Assembly: GCA_030065615.1 (NCBI GenBank)
Contig: JASJDR010000085.1
Coordinates: 1 to 32,574 of the forward strand
Origin: Xenococcus sp. MO_188.B8
Lineage (GTDB): Bacteria > Cyanobacteriota > Cyanobacteriia > Cyanobacteriales > Xenococcaceae
Length of the DNA: 32,574 nt
Direction of reading: 5' to 3'
Shown: positions 1 to 8,274 of the stretch, piece by piece
Position numbering within the stretch: position 1 is the stretch's first letter
Layout of the letters: every line of letters begins with the position of its first letter
The notes under the pieces: model-generated
The model's database searches: none
Told to the model about the DNA's origin: nothing
What the model saw: the letters and a program-made list of their open reading frames with translations, nothing else
Program-made: the position numbers and the translations under genes

Positions 1-1
1 G

Positions 2-29
2 GTAGGGGCGAAAGGCCTTTCGCCCCTAC
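2..29. repeat. Perfect 28-bp palindrome (GTAGGGGCG family)
   Basis: Arms GTAGGGGCGAAAGG and CCTTTCGCCCCTAC meet with no spacer, so every base pairs. A second member with a different centre lies at 17224-17253, sharing the GTAGGGG/CCCCTAC ends. The bases between here and the stop codon at 253 are AT-rich and show no gene. This looks like a dispersed intergenic palindromic repeat. A terminator role is less likely because no T-run follows on either side. Confidence 0.75.
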
Positions 30-252
30 AAATTATGATTCTCAGCCGATAAATCAACCCGATAAGAATCGCATGGAAATTAATTGGAATGACTATAATA
101 GGGTTTTGATTAATAGATCTGTTATGAAAATACAAATTTTGGTTGTTTCAGCGACTTTTAATAATCGCTATATACATTGCGATTAGAGGTTTATAAAAAT
201 ACTTTCAATTAATTATGCAAGATGTCTAATGTTGAAACTTGTTTAATTTTTC

Positions 253-1965
253 TTAATTATTAATTCTTTTCCAGTTCATAATGTCCCAAGTCCGCATATC
301 CCAGGGAGTTAATTCGTAACCAGTAATATCATTACTAAAAGCCGCTACATCGGCACGATGTACTAAGGGAATAACCACAACTTCATTTACTAATAAGTCA
401 TTCATCTCAATGAAAAGTTGTTTTCGTTTATTTGGATCTAATTCTTCATTAGATTGTTGCCATAATTGGTCGTATTTTTCATTACAGTAGCGAGCCCGAT
501 TACTACCTTGCCAACTATTAGCTTTTTGGGGGATCGACTCGCAAAGATAAAATTGCATATAAGTTCCAGGATCGGGGCTTGTATTGCCTGTAGTATACAT
601 CTGTAAATCAGCATAAAAATGTTCTACCGTATCATTACTACTCGGATCGCTAGAAAAATATACACTAGCATCAATACTTTTTAGTTCAACTTCGATTCCC
701 AAAGATTGTAAACTCTGTTTAATAATAGCTTGAGTTTTCTGTCGTAAAGGATTTACTGAAGTCTGAAAAAGTACTGACATTTCAACTCCGTTTTTATCTC
801 TGATTCCATTCCCGTTAGTATCTTGCCATCCTGCCTCATCTAATAATTGAGCGGCGCGATTGAGATTATATTCATAACTAGTATTAGGAGAAACATATTG
901 TTGTGGTGCTACCAAAAAGTTTTTAGTAGCTTTACCTGTAAGTCCGTATAATTGTTGCGCAATAGTATCACGATCCATCGCAAAACTTAAAGCCTGACGT
1001 ACTTTGCGATCGCTGAAAAAAGGATGAGGAAACTGAAGACTAGAACGTTCACCATCAGCCGTTGCTTTATTGGGATCAGTATGATTAATCACCAATCTTT
1101 CCATCAAAGCCCCAAAATTATTAACAATCTTGCCTTTGCCTTTCGCTGCTAATTCTTGTAAGATATTGGCTTCTACCTGGAGATTATAGGCAAAATCAGC
1201 ATCAGATGTTTGTAATACTGCCCTCGCAGCAGATGTTGCATCTCCACCGCCTTTGAGTTCGATTTTCTCGAAACCCAGCTTCTCTACCTGCCGAAATTCG
1301 GGATTAGCTTCATAAATAACTGTATCTCCTGGTTTAAACTCCACCACTCGATAGGCTCCTGTACCGATGGGTTGGAGATTAGCAGGCGCTTCCCGAGAAT
1401 TAGCACCATTATAATTTTGGTAAATATGTTCAGGTAAAATCATCCCCTCTGCACCCACAAAAACTAAATACCAAGCGGGGTTAACAGTTTTAAAATTGAC
1501 TTTAACTGTATAATCATCGATCTCTTCTACACTAGATACGGTCTCATAAATGCCCCCAGAAACAGAAGCAACTTGGGGATTACTGACAAAATTGTAGGTA
1601 AAAATGACATCCTTGGCGGTAAAAGGTTTTCCATCTGACCATTTGACATTTTGTTTCAGTTTCCAAGTAACAGATTTGCCATCTTCGGCAATGCCACCAT
1701 TTTCTAAGCTGGGAATTTCTGCTGCCAGAAAAGGTATTAGTTCACCATCATTATTAAAACTAGCTAATGGTTCGAGGGTAATACGACTAGCTTCCGAATC
1801 CTTAAACCCTGTGGAAAGATGAGGATTTAGAATTGTCGGGGCTTGCCAATATAGTAATTTGAGAGTATTACTATTTTTGTTAGTTTGACTAGTGCGATCG
1901 CCACAGGCAGTTACTATAGAAGCTAAGAGAAGAGATAGACCAATAGATAAAAATTTTTTCACCAT
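253..1965 (-). CDS. ABC transporter substrate-binding lipoprotein, peptide/nickel (SBP family 5) type
   Basis: A 570-residue extracytoplasmic binding protein that should deliver oligopeptides or a related solute to an inner-membrane ABC importer. The N-terminus MVKKFLSIGLSLLLASIVTAC is a lipoprotein signal with the lipid-accepting cysteine at about residue 21. The rest has family-5 hallmarks: a TLEPLASF segment, GKSVTWKLKQNVKWSDGKPF followed by TAKDVIFTYNF, IGTGAYRVVEF, and FFSDRKVRQALSFAMDRDTI. Length is normal for the family. It follows glucokinase by 42 bases and a Uma2 gene on the same strand, so the three may be co-transcribed. No permease or ATPase gene is nearby, so its transporter partners are encoded elsewhere and the substrate cannot be told from sequence. 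Confidence 0.9.
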   Translation of the reverse strand: MVKKFLSIGLSLLLASIVTACGDRTSQTNKNSNTLKLLYWQAPTILNPHLSTGFKDSEASRITLEPLASFNNDGELIPFLAAEIPSLENGGIAEDGKSVTWKLKQNVKWSDGKPFTAKDVIFTYNFVSNPQVASVSGGIYETVSSVEEIDDYTVKVNFKTVNPAWYLVFVGAEGMILPEHIYQNYNGANSREAPANLQPIGTGAYRVVEFKPGDTVIYEANPEFRQVEKLGFEKIELKGGGDATSAARAVLQTSDADFAYNLQVEANILQELAAKGKGKIVNNFGALMERLVINHTDPNKATADGERSSLQFPHPFFSDRKVRQALSFAMDRDTIAQQLYGLTGKATKNFLVAPQQYVSPNTSYEYNLNRAAQLLDEAGWQDTNGNGIRDKNGVEMSVLFQTSVNPLRQKTQAIIKQSLQSLGIEVELKSIDASVYFSSDPSSNDTVEHFYADLQMYTTGNTSPDPGTYMQFYLCESIPQKANSWQGSNRARYCNEKYDQLWQQSNEELDPNKRKQLFIEMNDLLVNEVVVIPLVHRADVAAFSNDITGYELTPWDMRTWDIMNWKRINN

Positions 1966-2007
1966 AAATATATTTCAGACATTAGTTTTAAGCACAGCGA
2001 CACTATT

Positions 2008-3021
2008 TCAGTTGTTTAGTAAATATAAAATAGCTCCTAATAAGCCAACTTCTGAGTTTAAAACTACATGAAGAGGAATTCGCTCTATAAGTGGAATCAT
2101 CCGACCTTTATCTTGAAATGCAGTCAAAAAATTACCATCTTTCATCAAGGACAAATTTTTAGCGGCAATTCCTCCAGCAATATACATGCCCCCATAGGGA
2201 AGTAATTTTAATGCCATATTTCCAGCTTCTGCTCCGTAGGCTTCGATGAACATTGTCATAGTTTTTAAACATAAATCATCTCCACCAGTTGCGCCTTGAG
2301 AAATAATTGCTGCGGGATCAATTGTTTTTTCTGTTTCTTGTTCCCAAAGGCGAATTGGTTCTCCAATAGAAGAAGATTCGGGGGCATAATTAATATCTCT
2401 CAAAAATTGATAAATAGAAATAATACCTTGACCAGAAACAACTCTTTCTACCGAAATATGGTGAACATTTAGTTTAGTTCTTAAATATTTTAGTAATTCA
2501 AATTCTAAATCATTATGGGGAGCAAAATCGGTATGACCTCCTTCAGTGGCAAAAATTTGATAACTATTTCCTTGAGGAATTAAAAAACTTTGTCCTAAAC
2601 CAGTTCCTGCCCCAATAACTGCGATGGGTGCATTATTATTAATTGCCCCAACTTGCAAAGTCTCTAACTCGGAATCTTTTAACCCCAAAACTCCATAACT
2701 ATTAGCAGCAAAATCATTAATCAATCTTACTTTATTAATATTTAATTCTTGTTCTAATCTGTTACCATCCAAATCCCAACTGAGGTTAGTAAGTTGTGAA
2801 CTATTATTAATAACTGGCCCTGCGATCGCGAAACATGCTGATTCTGGTTTTTCTTGATTACCTGTTCCTAGAAATTGCTTAACAATTGGTACTAGATCTG
2901 GGAAACTAGCACTGACATATTTTTCTTCTCTAATAGTTTTAAAAGATTTGTCTTGAGGAGCTGCTTCGACTAAACGCAGAATTGTTTTGGTACCGCCAAT
3001 ATCACCAGTAAGTAATAACAT
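2008..3021 (-). CDS. glk: Glucokinase
   Basis: Phosphorylates glucose to glucose-6-phosphate with ATP in the cytoplasm, feeding glycolysis, the pentose phosphate pathway or glycogen turnover. The 337-residue protein begins MLLLTGDIGGTKTILRLVEA, with the phosphate-binding loop GDIGGTK at residues 6-12. It also has AIAGPV, LINDFAANSYGV with the likely catalytic aspartate, and the second nucleotide-binding stretch VIGAGTGLGQSF; it ends in SEVGLLGAILYLL. Length and motif order match the bacterial glucokinase (Glk) family and not the shorter ROK kinases. It lies 29 bases downstream of a Uma2 gene and 42 bases upstream of the binding lipoprotein, which suggests one transcript. Confidence 0.92.
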   Translation of the reverse strand: MLLLTGDIGGTKTILRLVEAAPQDKSFKTIREEKYVSASFPDLVPIVKQFLGTGNQEKPESACFAIAGPVINNSSQLTNLSWDLDGNRLEQELNINKVRLINDFAANSYGVLGLKDSELETLQVGAINNNAPIAVIGAGTGLGQSFLIPQGNSYQIFATEGGHTDFAPHNDLEFELLKYLRTKLNVHHISVERVVSGQGIISIYQFLRDINYAPESSSIGEPIRLWEQETEKTIDPAAIISQGATGGDDLCLKTMTMFIEAYGAEAGNMALKLLPYGGMYIAGGIAAKNLSLMKDGNFLTAFQDKGRMIPLIERIPLHVVLNSEVGLLGAILYLLNN

Positions 3022-3050
3022 AAATTTAAATCTTGCTAATTATTAGTTGT

Positions 3051-3617
3051 TTACTGTTCACTGAAAAACCCTGCTTGCTGGAAAATCTGTTGTGGGGTTA
3101 ATTCTAATTCGGGAAATAAATCGTCAGCTATAGCTGTTGTTCCCTTAATAGTTTTCGGCAAAGTATCAGGATAAAAAATAGTAATACTCTGGGCTTGGGT
3201 ATCTATTAGCCAGACTCTAGATACTCCTGCTTGCAAATAATCAATTGCCTTTTCTGCTAAATAGCCAAAACTCTGTCCTGGCAAAATAATTTCTATAGCT
3301 AATCCTGGAGCTATGGGGCAAGCTTCATCTAACATCCAATCTGCACTCAATCGGTCAAAAGATATATAGGTAAGATCTGGGACAGGAATCCAGTCAACCC
3401 CTTTTCTCTGAAGCACTATTGCCCATTCTGGTTCTACTCTGCCCCTATTTTTAGCCCAAGCATCTAGGATCAACAATAATGTCTTTTGAGCTCGCGAATG
3501 AAAAAATTTTGGAGACATTTTAGGAATAGCTTGACCATCGACAAGCTCCAAAGGGCGATCGCTTTCGGGAAGCTCAAAAAATTCTTTTATAGTCAAGTAA
3601 GTGGTTGATGTAACCAT
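3051..3617 (-). CDS. Uma2 family (DUF820) PD-(D/E)XK nuclease-like protein
   Basis: 188 residues, a usual length for the Uma2 family, which is greatly expanded in cyanobacteria and has no settled role. The fold is a restriction-endonuclease-like PD-(D/E)XK core. Visible elements are VPDLTYIS, then IAPGLAIEIILPGQS at the central acidic strand, and AEKAIDYLQAGVSRVWLIDT with the lysine-helix and tryptophan strand. The usual E-V-x-S-P strand here reads EIILP, a departure from the two neighbouring Uma2 proteins, so this is a different subfamily. The first 30 or so codons are nearly identical to a truncated copy at 5447-5599. It sits directly upstream of glk. A nuclease activity is inferred from the fold only. 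Confidence 0.85.
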   Translation of the reverse strand: MVTSTTYLTIKEFFELPESDRPLELVDGQAIPKMSPKFFHSRAQKTLLLILDAWAKNRGRVEPEWAIVLQRKGVDWIPVPDLTYISFDRLSADWMLDEACPIAPGLAIEIILPGQSFGYLAEKAIDYLQAGVSRVWLIDTQAQSITIFYPDTLPKTIKGTTAIADDLFPELELTPQQIFQQAGFFSEQ

Positions 3618-3859
3618 AATTTTGAATTAATAGCTATTCAATATCCTATCAATTGCTCAACACTATTGGCGATCGCATTTTATAAATGTTTATCTTTGAA
3701 TTAATTACTGGGATTTAAGGCTTAATTTTTAAGCATAAATGGGATTTTTAGAGAAAAGACACAATAAATGGGAATTATTTCAATGCAATCTGCCTAAAGC
3801 AACACTTCGCGAGACCTTTGGTAGTCGCTGTCGCGATCGCTCTAATGATAAAACCACAA

Positions 3860-4444
3860 TTAACCAAAAATCTCACTTAAATCTAAGACAAATCCAGGTA
3901 AGACATCCTCTCCTGATAGAGTTTGAGGATTATTTAAAATCTCTAACTGTTGTCCAACTCGATATATTTCTACTGTTTTTGCTGATGGCTCGATTAACCA
4001 ACCCAATCTAACGCCATTATCTAAATATTCCTGCATCTTTTCTTGTAATTCCTCATATCTTTGATTCTTAATATCACTAGGACTAACTAACTCGATAACA
4101 AAATCAGGAGCGATGGGAGGAAAACCTTGCTTTTCTTTTAGAGTTAATGCATTCCAGCGTTCCAATCTAATCCAGCTAACATCAGGACTTCTTCTGGCAC
4201 CATTAGGTAAGACAAAGATTGTAGAAGAATCAAAAGCTTTTCCTAATTTGGTCTGACGATTCCAAATTCCAAGATCTATATATAAATTAAAGTTTTTCTC
4301 TCCTGCTTCACCACCAGTAGGACTCATGACAATTAATTCTCCATTTTTAGTTAACTCCATGCGTGCTAGCTGTTCGGCATATGCTAGTTGGTCAAATTGT
4401 TCTGGAGTTACTCTGAATCCCTTGGGAATAGCAATAGTTTCCAT
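3860..4444 (-). CDS. Uma2 family (DUF820) protein, tandem copy A
   Basis: 194 residues with the typical Uma2 order: VTPEQFDQLA at the N-terminus, MSPTGGEAG, RRSPDVSWIRLERW with the first acidic residue, PPIAPDFVIELVSPSD with the E-L-V-S-P strand, and the EEL-QEKMQEYLDNGV helix followed by LGWLIEPSAKTVEIYR. All residues expected of the PD-(D/E)XK core appear present. It is a close paralogue of 4610-5191, with the duplication extending into the leader (CATGTTTTTTGA on the plus strand), so the copies arose as a unit of about 620 bp. The region around residues 50-70 is far more diverged than the rest. The biological role is unknown. Confidence 0.85.
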   Translation of the reverse strand: METIAIPKGFRVTPEQFDQLAYAEQLARMELTKNGELIVMSPTGGEAGEKNFNLYIDLGIWNRQTKLGKAFDSSTIFVLPNGARRSPDVSWIRLERWNALTLKEKQGFPPIAPDFVIELVSPSDIKNQRYEELQEKMQEYLDNGVRLGWLIEPSAKTVEIYRVGQQLEILNNPQTLSGEDVLPGFVLDLSEIFG

Positions 4445-4609
4445 GTTTTTTGATTTGAATCTCTTTTAATTATTATAAATGTGGTAATGCTATTGCTTGA
4501 ATTTTAAGGGCGATAAGCCTTCAAGTTCAGTTACAAGCTTTTATTGAATAGCACAAGAACATTTAAAAGAAGATAGCTCGCAAACCACATAATCTAAATT
4601 ACAAACTAT

Positions 4610-5191
4610 TTAAAAAATCTCACTTAAATCTAAAATAAATCCAGGTAAGACATCTTCTCCTGATAGGGTTTGAGGATTATTTAAAATTTCTACCTGTTGC
4701 CCAACTCGATATATTTCTACTGTTTTTGCTGATGGCTCGATTAGCCAACCAAGCTTAACGCCATTTTCTAAATATTCTTTCATCTTTTCCTGTAAGTCCT
4801 CATATCTTTGATTCTTCATATCACTAGGACTAACTAACTCGATAACAAAATCAGGAGCGATGGGCGGAAAACCTTGCTTTTCTTTTAGGGTTAACCCATT
4901 CCAGCATTCTAATCTAATCCAGCTAACATCAGGACTTCTTCTCGCACCGTTAGGCAAAACAAACACAGTAGAAGAATCAAAAGCCTCTCCTGTACCGTCT
5001 CGGTCTGTCCAAATTCCTATTTGCTGTGTTAGACGACGGTTTTTTCTCCCTGCTTCACCACCAGTGGGACTCATAACAATTAATTCTCCATCTTGAGTTA
5101 ACTCCATGCGTGCTAGCTGTTCAGCAGATGCTAGTTGTTCGAATTGTTCTGGAGTTACTCTGAATCCCTTGGGAATAGCAATGGCTTCCAT
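4610..5191 (-). CDS. Uma2 family (DUF820) protein, tandem copy B
   Basis: 193 residues and the same architecture as copy A at 3860-4444: VTPEQFEQLA, MSPTGGEAG, RRSPDVSWIRLECW, APDFVIELVSPSD, MKEYLENGVKLGWLIEP, ending FILDLSEIF. The two proteins are almost colinear except for a block after MSPTGGEAG, which reads RKNRRLTQQIGIWTDRDGTG here but EKNFNLYIDLGIWNRQTKLG in copy A. Leader sequences upstream of both starts are also alike, so each copy probably kept its own promoter. About 165 bases separate the two genes. The core acidic and lysine positions are intact, so it is probably functional; the substrate is unknown. Confidence 0.85.
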   Translation of the reverse strand: MEAIAIPKGFRVTPEQFEQLASAEQLARMELTQDGELIVMSPTGGEAGRKNRRLTQQIGIWTDRDGTGEAFDSSTVFVLPNGARRSPDVSWIRLECWNGLTLKEKQGFPPIAPDFVIELVSPSDMKNQRYEDLQEKMKEYLENGVKLGWLIEPSAKTVEIYRVGQQVEILNNPQTLSGEDVLPGFILDLSEIF

Positions 5192-5446
5192 GTTTTTTGA
5201 CTCGAATCTCTTTTCATTATTATAAATCTGGTAATTTTATTGGCTCATTATCCGCTTCTTTCTACAGAACGAGGACAAACATTCTAAATTTCATAGATGT
5301 TTTGACAGATGCGATAAATTATCAAATTTAGATTTTTGCGATCGCGTCAGCCCCAGGCTGCGCCCGATCTCCTTAGGCAAACCGCCTCTCAATCTTCAAA
5401 ACGCAACTCCTGCAACCCTACAGTATTATGAGTGGTCAAAATCAAA

Positions 5447-5599
5447 TTATTTATTAGAGCGATCGCGCCAATACTCTAGATCTTCTATCAGTTGTTGCTG
5501 CTTGGCAATAGCTTGACCATCGACAAGTTCCAAGGGGCGATCGCTTTCGGGAAGCTCAAAGAATTCTTTTATAGTCAAGTAAGTAGTTGATATAGCCAT
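5447..5599 (-). pseudogene. Truncated Uma2 gene (N-terminus only)
   Basis: From the ATG at 5599 this reads MAISTTYLTIKEFFELPESD and continues to LVDGQAIAK, matching the first 32 or so codons of the Uma2 gene at 3051-3617 almost base for base. It then switches to an unrelated tail, QQQLIEDLEYWRDRSNK, and stops at about 50 residues. The entire nuclease core is missing. It begins only 10 bases after the DUF924 stop codon. The match includes the bases around the start codon, so this is a broken duplicate and not a convergent small protein. Confidence 0.75.
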
Positions 5600-5609
5600 A
5601 ATAGTCCAA

Positions 5610-6182
5610 TTAAAATCCTGAACCTGGTTGTTTGAGAAATTCAATCTCTTCAGGAGTACTTTTTCTTCCTAGTATCTGATTGCGATGGGGAAATCGACCA
5701 AACTCTTTAATAATCTTAAGATGTCGTTCTGCATATGCGATGCTACTTTGACTATTTGGATCATCCTTAAGAGTGGAAAATAGTTTAACTGCAGTATATT
5801 GATCTCCTAAATTTTCACTATGCTCAAAGGGAAAATAGATAAACCAACGTTGTACTGGTAATAAAACCCGATCATACCCTTGCGCGATCGCATATTGGGC
5901 TAATGCTAATGCTTGGGAATCCATAGCAAAAGCTTTAGGCTTTCCCCGATACATATTTCGAGGAAATTGATCTAACACAATAATCAAAGCCAGACAGCTT
6001 AAAGCCTCTTCTTTCCAGTGATTTAATTGCCCTGCTGCTGCCTGGAGATAAATAGGTTCAAAAATCTCTTGAATTTGGCGATCGCGATTGGGATCTTTCA
6101 TAAACCAAAATTTTCGCGGTTTGCTATGGTAATTAGCCTCTTGTTCACCAAACCAAAACGTTAAGATAGCTTCATAGTTCAT
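5610..6182 (-). CDS. DUF924 family protein
   Basis: 190 residues, close to the usual length of DUF924, a helical, TPR-like cytoplasmic family of unknown function. Diagnostic motifs are FWFGE near the start, LIIVLDQFPRNMYRGKPKAF, the PVQRWFIYFPFEHSE block, the basic FGRFPHRNQILGR stretch, and the end STPEEIEFLKQPGSGF. All conserved blocks are present, so it looks intact. It is transcribed toward the truncated Uma2 copy, 10 bases away, and has its own leader upstream of 6182. Nothing in the context assigns a pathway. Confidence 0.88.
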   Translation of the reverse strand: MNYEAILTFWFGEQEANYHSKPRKFWFMKDPNRDRQIQEIFEPIYLQAAAGQLNHWKEEALSCLALIIVLDQFPRNMYRGKPKAFAMDSQALALAQYAIAQGYDRVLLPVQRWFIYFPFEHSENLGDQYTAVKLFSTLKDDPNSQSSIAYAERHLKIIKEFGRFPHRNQILGRKSTPEEIEFLKQPGSGF

Positions 6183-6244
6183 TTTTTAATAAAATTTTAA
6201 TTATTTGTTCTTAGTACCTATAGGCTTTATAGATTGGGGTTGAA

Positions 6245-6356
6245 TGTCTGCTTTAATACAGCATAGGTATCAATAATGCTCATTTCAAGGTCATTTTATG
6301 TTTGCGATGAGCTTGTTTTTTTGTAAACTTCGAGTACAATTACACCACAATAATAT
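6245..6356 (+). promoter_or_regulatory. Candidate NtcA-type sites and -10 element upstream of urtA
   Basis: Two near matches to the NtcA palindrome TGTA-N8-TACA lie upstream of urtA. TGTC-N8-TACA at 6245-6260 differs by one base. TGTA-N9-TACA at 6322-6338 has perfect half-sites but one extra spacer base. A TAATAT -10-like hexamer is at 6351-6356, only 12 bases after the second site, whereas NtcA activation normally places about 20-24 bases between them. urt genes are nitrogen-regulated by NtcA in studied cyanobacteria, so the idea is reasonable, but the spacing does not fit the classic layout. Confidence 0.35.
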
Positions 6357-6456
6357 TTAACTGCATACACAAAAACACTTATATTTCTCACACGCACTAA
6401 AGTCTATCTCTTTGTGAGTAGCAAACTCAACTCAATATATTCGTAAATATACATCC

Positions 6457-7764
6457 ATGTCGAAATTAGGAAGACGTAAATTTTTACTGTACGGGTCTAC
6501 TGGATTAGCAGCAAGTCTATTTCTCAAAGGTTGTGCTGGTGGTGGCGATACTCCACAAACTAGTACTGATTCGCCGTCAACCTCTGCTACCAATGTTGTC
6601 AGTGGTGACACCATCAAAGTTGGAATTCTGCACTCCCTAAGCGGTACGATGGCAATTAGCGAAACCACTGTGGTTGATGCGGAAATGCTAGCAATTGACG
6701 AAATCAATGCTGCGGGAGGAGTCCTAGGAAAGCAAATTGTTCCTATAAAAGAAGATGGTGCTTCTGATTGGCCAACTTTTGCTGAAAAAGCCACAAAACT
6801 AATTGACAAAGACCAAGTAGTAACTGTTTTTGGTTGTTGGACATCTGCGAGTCGCAAAGCAGTTTTACCAGTATTTGAATCCAAAAAGCACATGTTATGG
6901 TATCCCGTTCAGTATGAAGGACAGGAATGCTCCAACAATATTTTCTACAGTGGTGCTGCACCAAATCAACAAATTGAACCCGCAGTAGATTGGTTACTAG
7001 AAAATAAAGGAAAAGAATTCTTCCTAGTCGGTTCCGATTATGTATTCCCTCGAACCGCAAACACCATTATCAAAGAACAGCTCAAAGCTAAAGGGGGTAA
7101 AAAAGTTGGGGAAGATTATCTCCCTTTAGGCAATACAGAAGTTACCCCGATTATTACGAAAATTAAACAGGCTCTTCCCAATGGTGGGGTCATTTTTAAT
7201 AGTCTTAATGGGGATAGCAATGTTGCTTTTTTCAAACAAATGCAAGGTGCGGGATTGACTGCAGATAAATATCCTGTGATGTCAGTCAGTATTGCAGAAG
7301 AAGAAGTAAGACAAATTGGTAAAGAGTATCTTAAAGGCCATTATGCTGCTTGGAATTATTTCATGACAGTGGAAAGTCCCGAAAACGAAAAATTCGTTAA
7401 AGCATTCAAAGCTAAATTTGGCGAAGATCGGGTAACTAACGATCCTATGGAATCTGCCTATATCATGGTTAACCTTTGGGCCAAGGCAGTTGAGGCAGCA
7501 GGAACAACTGATCTTGAAGCTGTGCGCAAAGCGGCAATTGGGCAAGAATTTGATGCCCCCCAAGGTAAAGTTAAGATGTTCCCTAACCATCATATTTCTC
7601 AGACTGTCAGAATTGGGCAGGTTAGAGACGATGGCTTATTTGATATTGTGTTTGCTACTGATGGGCCAGTAGATCCGGTTCCCTGGAACCAATATGTACC
7701 AGAAACTAAAGGATATGGCTGTGATTGGACTGATCCTAGTAAAGGTGGAAAATATAAAATCTAG
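6457..7764 (+). CDS. urtA: Urea ABC transporter, substrate-binding lipoprotein UrtA
   Basis: Periplasmic receptor that captures urea (and possibly short amides) and passes it to UrtBC. The 435-residue protein starts MSKLGRRKFLLYGSTGLAAS with a twin-arginine motif at residues 6-7, followed by a lipobox LKGC with the cysteine at 26, so it looks like a Tat-exported lipoprotein. The mature part shows the Leu/Ile/Val-binding type I fold: IKVGILHSLSGTMAISET, AIDEINAAGGVLGKQI, VFGCWTSASRKAVLPVFE, and LMWYPVQYEGQECSNNIFY-type segments typical of urea/amide receptors. Length is normal. It is the first gene of the cluster but is separated from urtB by 510 bases with structured repeats, so it may be expressed at a higher level than the rest. 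Confidence 0.95.
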   Translation: MSKLGRRKFLLYGSTGLAASLFLKGCAGGGDTPQTSTDSPSTSATNVVSGDTIKVGILHSLSGTMAISETTVVDAEMLAIDEINAAGGVLGKQIVPIKEDGASDWPTFAEKATKLIDKDQVVTVFGCWTSASRKAVLPVFESKKHMLWYPVQYEGQECSNNIFYSGAAPNQQIEPAVDWLLENKGKEFFLVGSDYVFPRTANTIIKEQLKAKGGKKVGEDYLPLGNTEVTPIITKIKQALPNGGVIFNSLNGDSNVAFFKQMQGAGLTADKYPVMSVSIAEEEVRQIGKEYLKGHYAAWNYFMTVESPENEKFVKAFKAKFGEDRVTNDPMESAYIMVNLWAKAVEAAGTTDLEAVRKAAIGQEFDAPQGKVKMFPNHHISQTVRIGQVRDDGLFDIVFATDGPVDPVPWNQYVPETKGYGCDWTDPSKGGKYKI

Positions 7765-7848
7765 GGATAAAGAGTTTTTTGGTTACTAGGTACTGGTTGT
7801 TAAATACCCAAAATTATCTAGTTAATTTCCAAGAAAGCTAATTCATTT

Positions 7849-7977
7849 GTAGGATGGGTAGAGCGGTAGCGAAACCCATCATCTATCGCCTGTAAATGTT
7901 GGGTTTCATTCTTCTTCTTACGAAAGTTGCTCATGGGGGAAACCCCCAAGACCGCACTTTCGCGCAACCCAACCTAC
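7849..7977. repeat. MITE-like hairpin-rich intergenic repeat
   Basis: Ends are imperfect inverted repeats: GTAGGATGGGT (7849-7859) and ACCCAACCTAC (7967-7977), 10 of 11 pairing. Inside are further stems: GAAACCCA (7871-7878) with TGGGTTTC (7909-7916), CGAAAG (7921-7926) with CTTTCG (7957-7962), and the near-perfect TGGGGG-AAA-CCCCCA hairpin at 7934-7948. The serial hairpins and matched ends resemble non-autonomous intergenic elements known from cyanobacteria. No target-site duplication was identified. Confidence 0.65.
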
Positions 7978-7982
7978 TACTG

Positions 7983-8090
7983 GCGCGTCTAGTTTAATTA
8001 ATTTATTGGGTAGTGTGAGCGTCTCGCTCACGATCGACATTATATTTCAAAAAATATTTACCCAACATTTTAGTCTAGACACGCTACTAC
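7983..8090. repeat. Second structured element with GCGYGTCTAG ends
   Basis: GCGCGTCTAG near 7984-7993 pairs with CTAGACACGC near 8076-8085 apart from one wobble position. Nested inside are TTGGGTA (around 8006-8012) with TACCCAA (around 8059-8065), and the hairpin GTGAGCG-TCT-CGCTCAC at about 8015-8031. The whole segment can fold into one long stem-loop. It abuts the previous element, so the gap may hold two separate insertions. Confidence 0.6.
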
Positions 8091-8274
8091 TAACTTTATT
8101 GAGCTATAACTAAAATTTGCCCACCATACTTTTATTTGGTAAATCTTAATTAGTTTTTTGCTCCTTATCAAAATATAAACATCAATAAAGATTGATTCGC
8201 TACTAAAGTTTGCCAGATATCCCAATAAAATCCAGATATCTGAAAGGTTTCTTGTCAAAATAATTGAAATAGCT

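Larger units (their letters stand above)
7765..8274. other. urtA-urtB gap with two structured repeats
   Basis: No credible gene lies in these 510 bases. The first 84 bases are plain AT-rich sequence. Two hairpin-rich elements follow (7849-7977 and 7983-8090, listed separately), then about 180 AT-rich bases leading to the GTG start of urtB. The minus-strand open frame across 8070-8447 overlaps urtB and has no recognisable motif. Such a gap inside an otherwise tight transport cluster suggests either a second promoter for urtBCDE or processing/attenuation after urtA. Confidence 0.7.

Noticed and set aside
3739..4011. Plus-strand open frame of 90 codons
   Set aside because: It overlaps the 3-prime end of a clear Uma2 gene on the other strand and shows no family motif; the rest is a HIP1-like hairpin region.
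6432..7593. Minus-strand open frames within urtA
   Set aside because: They are antisense to conserved urtA codons and have no recognisable motifs.
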